The notes under the pieces: generated by a model
Seen by the model: the letters and a program-made list of their open reading frames with translations, nothing else
The model's database searches: none
What the model was told of the DNA's origin: nothing
Shown here: positions 25,611 through 34,356 of the stretch, piece by piece
Position numbering within the stretch: position 1 is the first letter of the stretch
Layout: every line of letters starts with the position of its first letter
Source of the DNA: Demequina activiva
Lineage (GTDB): Bacteria; Actinomycetota; Actinomycetes; Actinomycetales; Demequinaceae
Length of the DNA: 64,000 nt
NCBI RefSeq assembly: GCF_016862815.1
Contig: NZ_BONR01000001.1
Location: 372,001-436,000 of the forward strand
Direction: 5' to 3'
Made by a program: the position numbers and the translations under genes

Positions 25611-26975
25611 CTAGAGGTCGAGCCTCTCCAGCATGTCCGTCACGAGCGCAGCCACGGCCGAACGCTCGGAGCGCTCGAGCGTCACATGCGCGAACAGGTC
25701 GTGGCCCTTGAGCGCCTCGATCACCGCGGCGATGCCGTCGTGGCGGCCCACCCGCAGGTTGTCGCGCTGAGCGACATCGTGCGTGAGGATCACCCGCGAG
25801 TCCTGGCCGATGCGGCTCAGCATGGTCAGCAGCACGTTGCGCTCGAGCGACTGCGCCTCGTCCACGATCACGAAGGCGTCGTGCAGCGAGCGGCCGCGGA
25901 TGTGCGTCAGCGGCAGCACCTCGAGCATGCCGCGCGCCATGACCTCCTCGACCACCTCGGAGCTGACCATCGCTCCGAGCGTGTCGAACACGGCCTGCGC
26001 CCAGGGGTTCATCTTCTCTGCCTCGTTGCCCGGCAGGTACCCCAGGTCTTGACCGCCCACGGCGTACAGCGGGCGGAACACCATGATCTTCTTGTGCTGG
26101 CGACGCTCCATCACGGCCTCGAGGCCCGCGCACAGCGCGAGTGCGGACTTTCCGGTGCCGGCCCGGCCGCCCATCGACACGATGCCCACGGTCTCGTCGA
26201 GCAGCAGATCAATGGCGATGCGCTGCTCGGCGCTGCGGCCGTGGACGCCGAACACCTCCTGGTCGCCGCGGACCAGCTTGATCTGGCCCTCGTCGGTGAC
26301 GCGGCCGAGCGCTCCGCCTCGGGGAGAGTGGATCACCAATCCCGTGTGCACGGGCAGCGTCGCGAGGTCCTCGCCGCAGTCAGCGGCGGCGGGCGCCGCG
26401 AGCGCCTCGGCGTCATAGAGGGCGGACATCTGCTCGTCGGTGAGCTGGATCTCCCGCATTCCGGTCCAACCAGAGTCCACCGCGAGCTCTGCCTTGTACT
26501 CCTCAGCCTCGATGCCCAGAGCCGAGGCCTTCACGCGCATCGGAAGGTCCTTGGAGACCACCGTGACGGCGAGACCCTCGGCCTTCAAGTTGGCGGCGAC
26601 CGCGAGGATGCGGGTGTCGTTATCGCCCAGCCGGAAGCCGCTGGGCAGCACGTTCTGGTCCGTGTGGTTGAGCTCGACACGGACCGAGCCGCCAAACTCG
26701 TTGGCGGGCACGGGCTGATCGAGCTTGCCGTGCTTGACGCGAAGCTCGTCGAGGGTGCGCAGTGCCGATCGCGCGAAGTAGCCGAGCTCCGGGTGATGGC
26801 GCTTGGCCTCGAGCTCCGTGATCACCACCACCGGCAGCACCACCGCGTGTTCCGCGAAGCGCTTGAGCGCACGCGGGTCGGACAGCAGCACGGACGTGTC
26901 GAGCACGAACGTGCGCAGCTCGGTGGCCGCAGACGCGTTGATGGAGGGGGTGGTGTCGGGCTGAGTGATGGTCAC
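25611..26975 (-). CDS. PhoH2: PIN-domain ribonuclease fused to PhoH ATPase
   Basis: 454 residues. The N-terminal PIN domain (about 20-150; [43 protein letters not shown]) carries the acidic residues of a metal-dependent RNase. The PhoH domain (about 250-454) has Walker [13 protein letters not shown], Walker [10 protein letters not shown], and a downstream [10 protein letters not shown] motif. Actinobacterial PhoH2 proteins are reported to unwind and cut RNA. The GTG at 26975 has GGGGAG five bases upstream. Confidence 0.93.
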   Translation of the reverse strand: MTITQPDTTPSINASAATELRTFVLDTSVLLSDPRALKRFAEHAVVLPVVVITELEAKRHHPELGYFARSALRTLDELRVKHGKLDQPVPANEFGGSVRVELNHTDQNVLPSGFRLGDNDTRILAVAANLKAEGLAVTVVSKDLPMRVKASALGIEAEEYKAELAVDSGWTGMREIQLTDEQMSALYDAEALAAPAAADCGEDLATLPVHTGLVIHSPRGGALGRVTDEGQIKLVRGDQEVFGVHGRSAEQRIAIDLLLDETVGIVSMGGRAGTGKSALALCAGLEAVMERRQHKKIMVFRPLYAVGGQDLGYLPGNEAEKMNPWAQAVFDTLGAMVSSEVVEEVMARGMLEVLPLTHIRGRSLHDAFVIVDEAQSLERNVLLTMLSRIGQDSRVILTHDVAQRDNLRVGRHDGIAAVIEALKGHDLFAHVTLERSERSAVAALVTDMLERLDL

Positions 26976-27216
26976 AGGAGCTCCCCGCGTATCAGGCCGC
27001 AGGGCGCCGGACGCCCGTTGGCGTTCGGTGTCAGACCGGGACCGGAATGGTCCGGCGATGTGCGCTTACCACGTTGCTGACGCTACGCCTCGGTTGGGGA
27101 GGCACCCGCCGACACGCCGCGAGTCACACGACCGTAACTTCCGCCCCGCGCTCGGGTGTGTCCCGCGTGGTGAAGGCGGAAACTGCGCGGAGGACGCGCC
27201 GATGCGCGGGTTAGGC

Positions 27217-27981
27217 CTACCGCCCGTGCCGCCGCTCGCGCTGGGAGTAGGCGCGCAGCGCGCGCAGGAAGTCCACATGCCGGAAGTCCGGCCAGTAGGC
27301 GTCGCAGAAGTAGAACTCGGAGTGAGCGGACTGCCACATCAGGAACCCGGACAGGCGCTGCTCGCCGGAGGTGCGGATCACCAGGTCCGGGTCCGGCTGG
27401 CCCTTGGTGTAGAGATGCTCCGTGATGTGCTCGACGGAGACGGTGTCCGCGAGCTCCTCGAGCGACTTCCCGGCGGAGACGCCCTCGCGCAGCACCGATC
27501 GGACCGCATCGGCGATCTCGTGACGCCCGCCGTATCCCACGGCGACGTTCACGTGGATACCGGTGGCCTCGGCCGTCCTGGCGACCGCCGCGCCCAGGCG
27601 AGTCACCGCGCTGGCGGGGAGCATCTCCGTCGCCCCCACGTGCTGCAGCCGCCAGCGGCCGTCGTCGGCCAGCGCCTCGACCGCGGAGCAGATGATCTCG
27701 AGCAGCGCGTCCAGCTCGGCGGGGTCGCGCGAGAGGTTGTCCGTGGACAGCATCCACAGGGTCACTACGGAGACGCCGGTCTCCTCGGACCAGCCCAGCA
27801 CCTCGGCGATCTTGTCCGCGCCGCGCTGGTGACCATGAGCCGCGGACTCCCCCGACGCCTTGGCCCAGCGACGGTTGCCGTCGAGGATCACGCCGATGTG
27901 GCAGGGCGTCTCACCCTGCTCCCGGAGGGTGCGCGCGAGCTGTCGCTCGTAGGGCCCGTAGAGCAGGCTGCGCAGTCCCAT
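27217..27981 (-). CDS. uppS: Isoprenyl transferase (cis-prenyl / Z-farnesyl diphosphate synthase type)
   Basis: 254 residues. Adds isopentenyl diphosphate units in cis to an allylic diphosphate on the way to polyprenyl-phosphate cell-wall carriers. Seen: HIGVILDGNRRWA with catalytic Asp34, HGHQRGADKI, WMLSTDN, and the C-terminal DLVIRTSGEQRLSGFLMWQSAHSEFYF. GGAAGG lies upstream of the ATG. The pairing with a divergent hemolysin III gene matches mycobacterial Rv1086/Rv1085c, where the enzyme makes Z,E-farnesyl diphosphate; product length cannot be read here. The 241 bases between this gene and phoH hold no gene I can support. Confidence 0.92.
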   Translation of the reverse strand: MGLRSLLYGPYERQLARTLREQGETPCHIGVILDGNRRWAKASGESAAHGHQRGADKIAEVLGWSEETGVSVVTLWMLSTDNLSRDPAELDALLEIICSAVEALADDGRWRLQHVGATEMLPASAVTRLGAAVARTAEATGIHVNVAVGYGGRHEIADAVRSVLREGVSAGKSLEELADTVSVEHITEHLYTKGQPDPDLVIRTSGEQRLSGFLMWQSAHSEFYFCDAYWPDFRHVDFLRALRAYSQRERRHGR

Positions 27982-28033
27982 CGACGTCCTTCCGTGGTCG
28001 GCTCACTCGGTTCTTACGGTACCCGCGCCGGAT

Positions 28034-28053
28034 AACCTACGGTATCGTAGGTT
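28034..28053. promoter_or_regulatory. Perfect palindrome before the hemolysin III gene
   Basis: AACCTACG-GTAT-CGTAGGTT, an 8-bp perfect inverted repeat with a 4-base centre, ends one base before the ATG at 28055 and lies in the short gap to the divergent uppS gene. Size and symmetry fit a TetR-family operator. Its position at the start codon means a bound repressor would block a leaderless or short-leader transcript. Confidence 0.65.
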
Positions 28054-28054
28054 C

Positions 28055-28714
28055 ATGGCAGAGAACCTTCCCGACCCAGCGAAGCCGCTGATGCGCGGGT
28101 GGCTCCACCTGGGTGCCGCGCCCATCGCGCTCATTGCCGGCATGGTGCTCGTCGTGTTCGCGCCCACGCTGGCCGGGCGAGTGTCCACCGCGATCTTCAC
28201 CCTGACCGCCGTGATGCTGTTCGGCACCTCCGCGGTCTACCACCGCGGCAACTGGTCGCCTCGCACCAACGCGGTGCTGCGCCGCATGGACCACGCCAAC
28301 ATCTTCCTCATCATCGCCGGCACCTACACGCCGCTGACCGTGATGCTGCTCGACGGCACCACGCGCACGGTGGTGCTCGTGGTGGTGTGGTCGGGCGCAC
28401 TCGTGGGCCTGCTGCTGCGCGTGTTCTGGCTGGGCGCCCCGCGCTGGGCCTACGTGCCGCTCTATCTGGGGCTGGGCTGGGTGGCCGTGGGGTTCATCGG
28501 CCCGTTCTACCAGGCGGGCGGAGCGGCCGTGGTGGCCCTCATCATCGCCGGCGGACTGTGCTACACCGTGGGCGCGATCATCTACGGCACCAAATGGCCC
28601 CGCGGCTCGATGAAGTACTTCGGCTTCCACGAGATCTTCCACGCGCTCACCATCGCAGGCTTCCTCTGCCACTACGCAGCGATCGCGCTGGTGGTCTTCA
28701 CCGTCGACGCCTAG
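28055..28714 (+). CDS. Hemolysin III / PAQR-family integral membrane protein
   Basis: 219 residues with seven predicted membrane helices. Family motifs: SAVYHRGNW, MDHANIFLIIAGTYTPL and FHEIFHALTIAGFLCHY, which hold the Ser, His and Asp residues of a zinc site as in AdipoR-type hydrolases. Bacterial members are thought to act on membrane lipids; the hemolysin name is historical. No ribosome site is visible; a 20-bp palindrome takes its place. Confidence 0.9.
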   Translation: MAENLPDPAKPLMRGWLHLGAAPIALIAGMVLVVFAPTLAGRVSTAIFTLTAVMLFGTSAVYHRGNWSPRTNAVLRRMDHANIFLIIAGTYTPLTVMLLDGTTRTVVLVVVWSGALVGLLLRVFWLGAPRWAYVPLYLGLGWVAVGFIGPFYQAGGAAVVALIIAGGLCYTVGAIIYGTKWPRGSMKYFGFHEIFHALTIAGFLCHYAAIALVVFTVDA

Positions 28715-28739
28715 CCGGCGCACGAGCGCCGATGCGCGC

Positions 28740-28991
28740 TCAAGGCTCCTTGGACGCCTCGTCGTCGGGGGTCGCCGAGGGAGCCTCGGGAACCTCGGTC
28801 GCCTCCGCGGCCGCGGCGTCGCCCTGCGCGGCCGATGCCTCCGTCGCCACGGCCCTCTCATGCTCCGGCGGGTGCGTGCGCACCTTGCGCAGGTGCTTGG
28901 ACAGCGAACGGGACAGCAGGATCACGCCGCCCACGAGCACGAAGGTCGCCACGAAGGCCAGGAACCCGGGCCCGCCGGTGAAGTCCGCCAC
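28740..28991 (-). CDS. Small single-pass membrane protein
   Basis: 83 residues: one membrane helix (about 8-28, FLAFVATFVLVGGVILLS), a basic stretch, then an acidic, Ala/Glu-rich tail. GTG start at 28991 with GAGGAG seven bases upstream. In mycobacteria a short protein of this kind (Rv1083) follows mca; here it diverges directly from the DUF4307 gene and mca is absent. Function unknown. Confidence 0.8.
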   Translation of the reverse strand: MADFTGGPGFLAFVATFVLVGGVILLSRSLSKHLRKVRTHPPEHERAVATEASAAQGDAAAAEATEVPEAPSATPDDEASKEP

Positions 28992-29030
28992 GTCATCTCT
29001 CCTCGCTGTCGTGAACTATCCTGCCTCATC

Positions 29031-29429
29031 ATGAGCAACCCCTCCGACGCATACGAGGACGAGGCCGCAGACGCCCGCCCACGACTGTCGCGTCGAGGCT
29101 GGATCCTCGTGGTCGCGGGACTGACCGTGCTGGTGGCCATCGCCGCATGGTTCGGACTGGCGCAGGCCAGTCAGCCGGTGCGCTGGCAGGACGTGGGCTT
29201 CGACCCCATCTCCGCCACCGAGGCAGACGTGACGTTCGACGTCTTCCTCTACACCGACCAGCCCGTGACCTGCTACGTCCATGCGCTGAACGTCCAGTAC
29301 GCCGAGGTGGGCGTGGGCGAGATCGAGGTGGACCCCGCCGATGGCGCTCAGCAGCGCTTCACCGTGCCCATCCCCACGGTCGAGCAGGCCAACTCGGCCC
29401 TGGTGCGCTACTGCTCGCCCACGCCGTAG
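29031..29429 (+). CDS. DUF4307 membrane-anchored protein
   Basis: 132 residues: a cytoplasmic acidic N-terminus, one membrane helix (about 25-45), and an external domain with VRWQDVGFDPISATEADVTFDV and two Cys that could pair. Matches the DUF4307 proteins found beside greA and mca in actinobacteria (Rv1081c position). TATCCT at 29017-29022 ends eight bases before the ATG and no ribosome site is seen, so the mRNA is probably leaderless. Confidence 0.85.
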   Translation: MSNPSDAYEDEAADARPRLSRRGWILVVAGLTVLVAIAAWFGLAQASQPVRWQDVGFDPISATEADVTFDVFLYTDQPVTCYVHALNVQYAEVGVGEIEVDPADGAQQRFTVPIPTVEQANSALVRYCSPTP

Positions 29430-29547
29430 CCGAGCCGAGCCCGGGCTCCGAGCCCTCACCACGGCCGTCCCCAGCGCCGCGCGGGAGATTTCCCGCCCGC
29501 TCGCACGCTTGATACGCTGGCACATCCTGTCAAGCAAGGAGAGACAC

Positions 29548-30030
29548 GTGACCGAGACCACTGGTACCTGGCTCACCCAGGAGGCCTACGACCGCCTGCA
29601 GCAGGAGTACGACCACCTCGTGGGCGAGGGCCGCAGCAGCATCGCCAAGGAGATCGACGAGCGGCGCCAGGAGGGCGACCTCAAGGAGAACGGCGGCTAC
29701 CACGCCGCGCGCGAGGAGCAGGCGAAGCAGGAGGCGCGCATCGCGCAGCTCCACCACATCCTGCAGACCGCCACCGTGGGCGAGGCCGCCACCGGCGCCG
29801 AGATCCAGTCCGGCACCGTCGTGACCGCAGAGGTCATGGGCCGCGAGATGAAGTTCCTCGTGGGCTCGCGCGAGGTCGCCGGCGGCACCGAGCTCGACGT
29901 CTTCAGCGCGCAGTCGCCTCTGGGCGCTGCGCTCATCGGCAAGAAGCCGGGCGACGAGACCTCGTACGAGGCGCCCAACGGCAAGGAGATCCCCGTCAAG
30001 GTGATCGCCGCGGAGCCCTTCTCCGGCTAG
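29548..30030 (+). CDS. greA: Transcription elongation factor GreA
   Basis: 160 residues. Rescues backtracked RNA polymerase by stimulating transcript cleavage. The N-terminal coiled coil holds the acidic tip (EIDERRQEGDLKENGGYHAAREEQ) that enters the polymerase channel; the C-terminal FKBP-like domain ends with SPLGAALIGKKPGDE. GTG start at 29548 with AAGGAGA upstream. Its last four bases overlap the end of rlmC on the other strand. Confidence 0.93.
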   Translation: MTETTGTWLTQEAYDRLQQEYDHLVGEGRSSIAKEIDERRQEGDLKENGGYHAAREEQAKQEARIAQLHHILQTATVGEAATGAEIQSGTVVTAEVMGREMKFLVGSREVAGGTELDVFSAQSPLGAALIGKKPGDETSYEAPNGKEIPVKVIAAEPFSG

Positions 30031-31172
30031 GCCCTCTCGAGCACCACGCCCACCTCGCCGTGCCCCGTGTGCGGGAACATGTCGAACAGCCGTGCCTCAC
30101 GTGCGACCAGCGACGGCATCCACGCCAGGTCCCGCGCGAGCGTGTCCGGGTTGCAGCTCGAGTAGATGACGGTGCTCGCCCCTGAGGCATCGAGCCACCG
30201 CGAGAGCTCCTCCCCCAGGCCGCGCCGGGGAGGGTTCACCACGATCGCGTCAGCCGAGGAGGCCTGGCCGGTGGCCCACGCCACCGCATCGGCTGTCTCG
30301 AAGGCGACGTCACGCATCGACCCGTCCCCTGACCACAGCCGCTCGTCGCGCGAGCGCTGAGCGGAGGCCACCGCCTGCGCGCTCGTCTCGACACCGGTGA
30401 CGGTGCGTCCTGGCGCAGCGCCGTGGAGCGCGAAGCCGCCCACACCGCAGTACAGGTCCCACAGGCTCGCCGGCGCGCTCGCCTCGATCCATGCGGCAGC
30501 CTGCCGGTACAGCGCCGATGCGACGGCGGTGTTGGTCTGGAAGAAGCTCTGCGGGCGCAGGTGCAGGTCGATGCCGTTGACCCTCATGGTGAGGGTCTCG
30601 CGCTCGGTGAGCACCACCTCCCGCTCGCCCTCCAGCACGGCGGCGTGCGCGGGCTGGACGTTCACGGACGCGACGGCGATGTCCGGCAGCTGATCGAGCA
30701 GCCACGGCAGATGCTTGCGGATGCGCGCGAGCGCCTCCGTCGACCGCAGCACCCACCGGACCATCAGCGCCTCGTCCGGCGCCACGGTGACGAGCACGTG
30801 CTTGAGCTCTCCGCGGCGGCCAGGGACGTCATAGGGCTCGAGCCCTGCACGCGTCACGAAGTCCGCGAGCATGGGAAAGGCCCTCGACAGGCTCACCGGA
30901 TACAGCGGGCAGTCCCGAAGGTCCTGTCCGCGACCGGAGGCGTCGAGGATGCCGATGGTGGGCGCCTGGACCGTGCCCGCGATCACCATCTTGGCCTTGG
31001 TGCGAAAGCCGGCCTCGTCACTCGTGACGGGCGGCAGCCACGTCAGTCCCGGCGCGAGCGGCCCCAGCAGGTCCGCGACACGCGCCTGCTTGTCGGCGAC
31101 CTGCTCCGCGTACGGCTGCTCGATGATCGTGCACGAACGGCACAGCCCGGCCGCGTAGTAGTCGCAGCGCAT
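30027..31172 (-). CDS. rlmC: 23S rRNA (uracil-5)-methyltransferase, RlmC type
   Basis: 381 residues. The N-terminal MRCDYYAAGLCRSCT matches the iron-sulfur Cys motif of RlmC/RumB, which methylates U747 of 23S rRNA in E. coli. SAM-binding LYCGVGGFAL (about residues 242-251), VVNPPRRG, and the catalytic Cys in YSSCNPDTL follow. The ATG is eight bases after the stop of the AI-2E-type gene with no ribosome site, so translation is probably coupled. Confidence 0.88.
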   Translation of the reverse strand: MRCDYYAAGLCRSCTIIEQPYAEQVADKQARVADLLGPLAPGLTWLPPVTSDEAGFRTKAKMVIAGTVQAPTIGILDASGRGQDLRDCPLYPVSLSRAFPMLADFVTRAGLEPYDVPGRRGELKHVLVTVAPDEALMVRWVLRSTEALARIRKHLPWLLDQLPDIAVASVNVQPAHAAVLEGEREVVLTERETLTMRVNGIDLHLRPQSFFQTNTAVASALYRQAAAWIEASAPASLWDLYCGVGGFALHGAAPGRTVTGVETSAQAVASAQRSRDERLWSGDGSMRDVAFETADAVAWATGQASSADAIVVNPPRRGLGEELSRWLDASGASTVIYSSCNPDTLARDLAWMPSLVAREARLFDMFPHTGHGEVGVVLERA

Positions 31173-31180
31173 CAGGGCCG

Positions 31181-32542
31181 TCAGGAGTCGCGGTCGCGCG
31201 GCGGGCGCGTGGGGATCTGCTCGCTCTGCGGCTCGTGCGCCTGCTCACCGTCCGCTGCCACAGCGCCGTCGCCGGCGACCGTCGGCTGCTCTTGCGTGGG
31301 CGCATCGGTCGCCGGGCGCTGCACGGCGATCTCGCCGGTGTGGGTGATCCGGGAACGCGCACGACGGATCGCCTCTCGCGACCGCTCCGCCATCACGGGC
31401 ACCTGCGAGGTGATGGGCGCCCGTTCGTCGTCACCTGGTTGGAACTCGGGTCGCAGGCCGCGCTTGAAGGCGTACAGCGTCGCGACGATGGGCACCGCGA
31501 TGACGGCGCCGACCAGGCCGAGGGTCAGGGTTCCTGCAGAGATCGTCAGCAGCACCGCGAGAGGGTGGATCGACGCCGCCTTGCCGAACAGCCACGGGTA
31601 CAGGACGTTGCCCTCGATCTGCTGGACCACCAGCACGATCGCGATCATCCACAGCGCGGTGGTCCAACCGCCATCGACCAGCGCCACGAGCGCCGCGATG
31701 ATGCCGGACAGCGTCGCACCGATGAGGGGGATGAAGGAGAACAGGAACACCAGGATGGCGATGGGCAGCGCGAGCGGCACGCCCAGGATCCACGCGCCCA
31801 GCCCGATGCCGACCGCATCGACGAAGGCGACGAAGACGGTGGTCTGCGTGTAGCGACGCAGGGTGACCCAGGCGTGGGTGCCAGCGTGGTCCGCCCGCTC
31901 CACCGCATCGTCCGGCAGCAGGCCCACGGTCCACGTCCAGATCAGGCGCCCGTCGCGCATGAAGAAGAACAGCGCGACCAGCGCGATCACGATGCCGGCG
32001 AACAGCCCGCCCACCGCAGATCCGATCGACAGCGCGCCGGACGCGACGCCCAGCACGTTGTCCTGGATGAAGGTCTGGATGTTGCCCACGACCTCGTCGA
32101 TCTGCGCCTGCTCGATGGCCAGCGGGCCTTCCACCAGCCAGGCGACGAACGTCTCGAAGCCCTCGACTGCGGCCTCGCGGAGCTCATCGAAGTCGGAGAC
32201 CACGGACGTCGACGCGAGGGTGCCCAGGCCCAGCACGGTGAGGATCAGGCCCAGGATCGCGAGGATGGAGCCCAGCGCGCGGGGGATGCCGATGTCCGCC
32301 ATGCGCGCCACCAGACGCTCCAGCGGCGCCGCGATGATGAGCGCGATGATGAGCGGCACGAACAGCGCGGTCAGACTGGTGAACGCCCACACTCCCGTGG
32401 ACACCACGATGCCCACCACCACGATGCGCCACGACCACGCCGCAGCGATGCGCAGCGTCACGGGGACGCGGTCCACCACCGTCGCCTTCTCCGTGTACAG
32501 CACGGAGGAGGTGGGCTTGGTCTCACCAGGGGATTCGGACAT
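31181..32542 (-). CDS. AI-2E family (PF01594-type) membrane transporter
   Basis: 453 residues: cytoplasmic N-terminus, about eight membrane helices, with the family region FSFIPLIGATLSGIIAALVAL and QQIEGNVLYPWLFGK, then a hydrophilic C-terminal tail of about 80 residues. Members include TqsA (AI-2 export) and Na+/H+ antiporters, so the substrate is open. A TAGGCT lies four bases before the ATG with no ribosome site, perhaps a leaderless start. Cotranscribed with rlmC. Confidence 0.88.
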   Translation of the reverse strand: MSESPGETKPTSSVLYTEKATVVDRVPVTLRIAAAWSWRIVVVGIVVSTGVWAFTSLTALFVPLIIALIIAAPLERLVARMADIGIPRALGSILAILGLILTVLGLGTLASTSVVSDFDELREAAVEGFETFVAWLVEGPLAIEQAQIDEVVGNIQTFIQDNVLGVASGALSIGSAVGGLFAGIVIALVALFFFMRDGRLIWTWTVGLLPDDAVERADHAGTHAWVTLRRYTQTTVFVAFVDAVGIGLGAWILGVPLALPIAILVFLFSFIPLIGATLSGIIAALVALVDGGWTTALWMIAIVLVVQQIEGNVLYPWLFGKAASIHPLAVLLTISAGTLTLGLVGAVIAVPIVATLYAFKRGLRPEFQPGDDERAPITSQVPVMAERSREAIRRARSRITHTGEIAVQRPATDAPTQEQPTVAGDGAVAADGEQAHEPQSEQIPTRPPRDRDS

Positions 32543-32636
32543 AGCGCGAGCCTAACGCCGCGCGCGGACGCCGCGCGCACTGCCGCGCGGAACATGCGGC
32601 CCCGTGCGCGCGTTTCTCCCTCGGAGAGGAGCACTG

Positions 32637-33287
32637 ATGCTTGGAACGAGCAAGACCGACATGATCACCCCGGACGAGGCGCTGCCGGGCCGCGACACCG
32701 CGATGGAGGTGCCGGACCGCCACGTGGTGCTCGGCACGCCGCTGACAGGACCCTGGCCCGAGGGCCACGAGGTGATCTACGTGGGTATGGGCTGCTTCTG
32801 GGGCGCCGAGCGGATCTTCTGGCAGACCGACGGCGTCTACTCGACCGCCGCCGGCTACATCGGCGGCTGGACGCGCAACCCCACGTACCAGGAGACCTGC
32901 ACTGCACGCACGGGTCACGCCGAGGCCGTCCAGGTGGTCTACGACCCCTCGAAGGTGTCGCTCGACCGCCTGTTCGCGGAGTTCTGGGAGAACCACGACC
33001 CCACCACCGCGAACCGTCAGGGCAACGACGTGGGCACCCAGTACCGCAGCGCGATCTTCACGACCACGGAGGAGCAGCTCGCCGCGGCGCAGGCCTCGCG
33101 CGAGCGCTACCAGGCCCAGCTGACGGACAAGGGCTACAGCGCGATCACCACGCAGATCGCGCCGGTCGAGGACGCGGGCGACGGCCACTTCTACTACGCG
33201 GAGGAGTACCACCAGCAGTACCTCCACAAGAACCCCGGCGGCTACTGCAACCACGGCTTCTGCCAGGTGAGCTACGCGGGCGCCTGA
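32637..33287 (+). CDS. msrA: Peptide methionine-S-sulfoxide reductase A
   Basis: 216 residues. Repairs oxidised methionine. Catalytic Cys53 in [10 protein letters not shown], substrate-site residues in [15 protein letters not shown] and GHAEAVQV, and resolving Cys in the C-terminal [17 protein letters not shown] upstream of the ATG. The long N-terminal extension (about 45 residues) is usual for this subgroup. Confidence 0.95.
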   Translation: MLGTSKTDMITPDEALPGRDTAMEVPDRHVVLGTPLTGPWPEGHEVIYVGMGCFWGAERIFWQTDGVYSTAAGYIGGWTRNPTYQETCTARTGHAEAVQVVYDPSKVSLDRLFAEFWENHDPTTANRQGNDVGTQYRSAIFTTTEEQLAAAQASRERYQAQLTDKGYSAITTQIAPVEDAGDGHFYYAEEYHQQYLHKNPGGYCNHGFCQVSYAGA

Positions 33288-33300
33288 GTCTCGACCAACG

Positions 33301-33343
33301 GCGAACGGCCGATGCGCGGGTGACCCGCGCATCGGCCGTTCGC
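33301..33343. terminator. Bidirectional terminator hairpin made of GCCGATGC words
   Basis: A perfect 20-bp stem (33301-33320 with 33324-33343) and a TGA loop between the convergent msrA and esterase genes. Each arm carries CGGCCGATGCGCGGG or its complement. Same loop and plan as the hairpin at 25553-25585. A 22-base piece of the right half recurs inside mfd (45187-45208). Confidence 0.85.
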
Positions 33344-33359
33344 TTGTCGCAGGGGCTCG

Positions 33360-34352
33360 CTACGGCTGCGCCGTCGCGGACGCGACGAACGTGAGCTGGC
33401 GCATCTGCTGATGCGCCTGTCCGCCCTCGTGGCCGTTGTACGCGTAGATCTCCATCTGCTTCGCAGGAGTCGCACCCGAGCCGGACGCGTACCAGTTGTA
33501 GGCCGCATACCCCGTCGAGGGCGGGCACACCTGATCCATGAGGGCGACGGACATCAGCAGCGGCGCGTGCGCGCGCTTGGCGTGATTGACGCCGTCGAAG
33601 TAGGACAACGTGTCGAGCACGCTGTCGCGGGGAGCACGGACCGTCTTCAGGTAGGTGACGACCTCCTGGTACGGGAACTCGTCGGTGAGGTCGATCGCAC
33701 GCTCGAAGTGGCACAGGAACGGCACCTCGGCCACGCAGCCCGCGAGGTCGGGCACCAGGCCGGCGACCGCGAGCGACACGCCACCGCCCTGGGAGCCGCC
33801 CAGGAACACCACGCGCTGCGCGTCCACCTCGGGCAGCGAGCGCGCAGCCTCGACGCCACGCACCGCGTCGGTGAACATGCGGCGGTAGTAGTAGTCCGCA
33901 GGGTCCTGGATGCCACGTGTCATCACGCCAGGCACGGCGGGCGTGGAGCCCACCGGATCCGGGGTGTCGCCACCGGTGCCCCACGTCGCGCCCTGGCCGC
34001 GGGAGTCGATGTACAGGTGGGCATAGCCGGCGGTGGCCCAGAGAGTCCGCTCGATCGCCAGACCGCGCCCGCCGCCGTAGCCGTTGATCTCGACCACGCA
34101 CGGCAGCGGCCCGGTCGCGCCGCGCGGCGTCGCCAGCCACGCCTTGATGGGATGACCGTCGAAGCCGGGGAAGGTGACGTCCTCGATCTCGACCTGCGCC
34201 AAGGTGACCGGTCCGGGCTGGCGCTCCACGCGCATCGGCGTCTGCCGCGCCTGGGCGAGGGTGTCCGCCCAGAACTCGTCGAAGTCGGCGGGCTCACGGA
34301 CGTCGGGGCGGTACGTCTCGAGCTCGGTCACGGGCAGGTCGAACATCGCCAT
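33360..34352 (-). CDS. Acetyl xylan esterase / cephalosporin C deacetylase (CE7)
   Basis: 330 residues, the CE7 length. Removes acetyl groups from xylo-oligosaccharides. Alpha/beta-hydrolase triad: Ser187 in GGSQGG, Asp273 in MDQVCPPS, His308 in NGHEGG; RGQG and GVMTRGI are further CE7 marks. No signal peptide, so it probably acts on imported oligosaccharides. AGGAG stands nine bases before the ATG and overlaps the stop region of the membrane-protein gene upstream. Fits the plant-polysaccharide theme of the window. Confidence 0.92.
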   Translation of the reverse strand: MAMFDLPVTELETYRPDVREPADFDEFWADTLAQARQTPMRVERQPGPVTLAQVEIEDVTFPGFDGHPIKAWLATPRGATGPLPCVVEINGYGGGRGLAIERTLWATAGYAHLYIDSRGQGATWGTGGDTPDPVGSTPAVPGVMTRGIQDPADYYYRRMFTDAVRGVEAARSLPEVDAQRVVFLGGSQGGGVSLAVAGLVPDLAGCVAEVPFLCHFERAIDLTDEFPYQEVVTYLKTVRAPRDSVLDTLSYFDGVNHAKRAHAPLLMSVALMDQVCPPSTGYAAYNWYASGSGATPAKQMEIYAYNGHEGGQAHQQMRQLTFVASATAQP

Positions 34353-34356
34353 GCTT

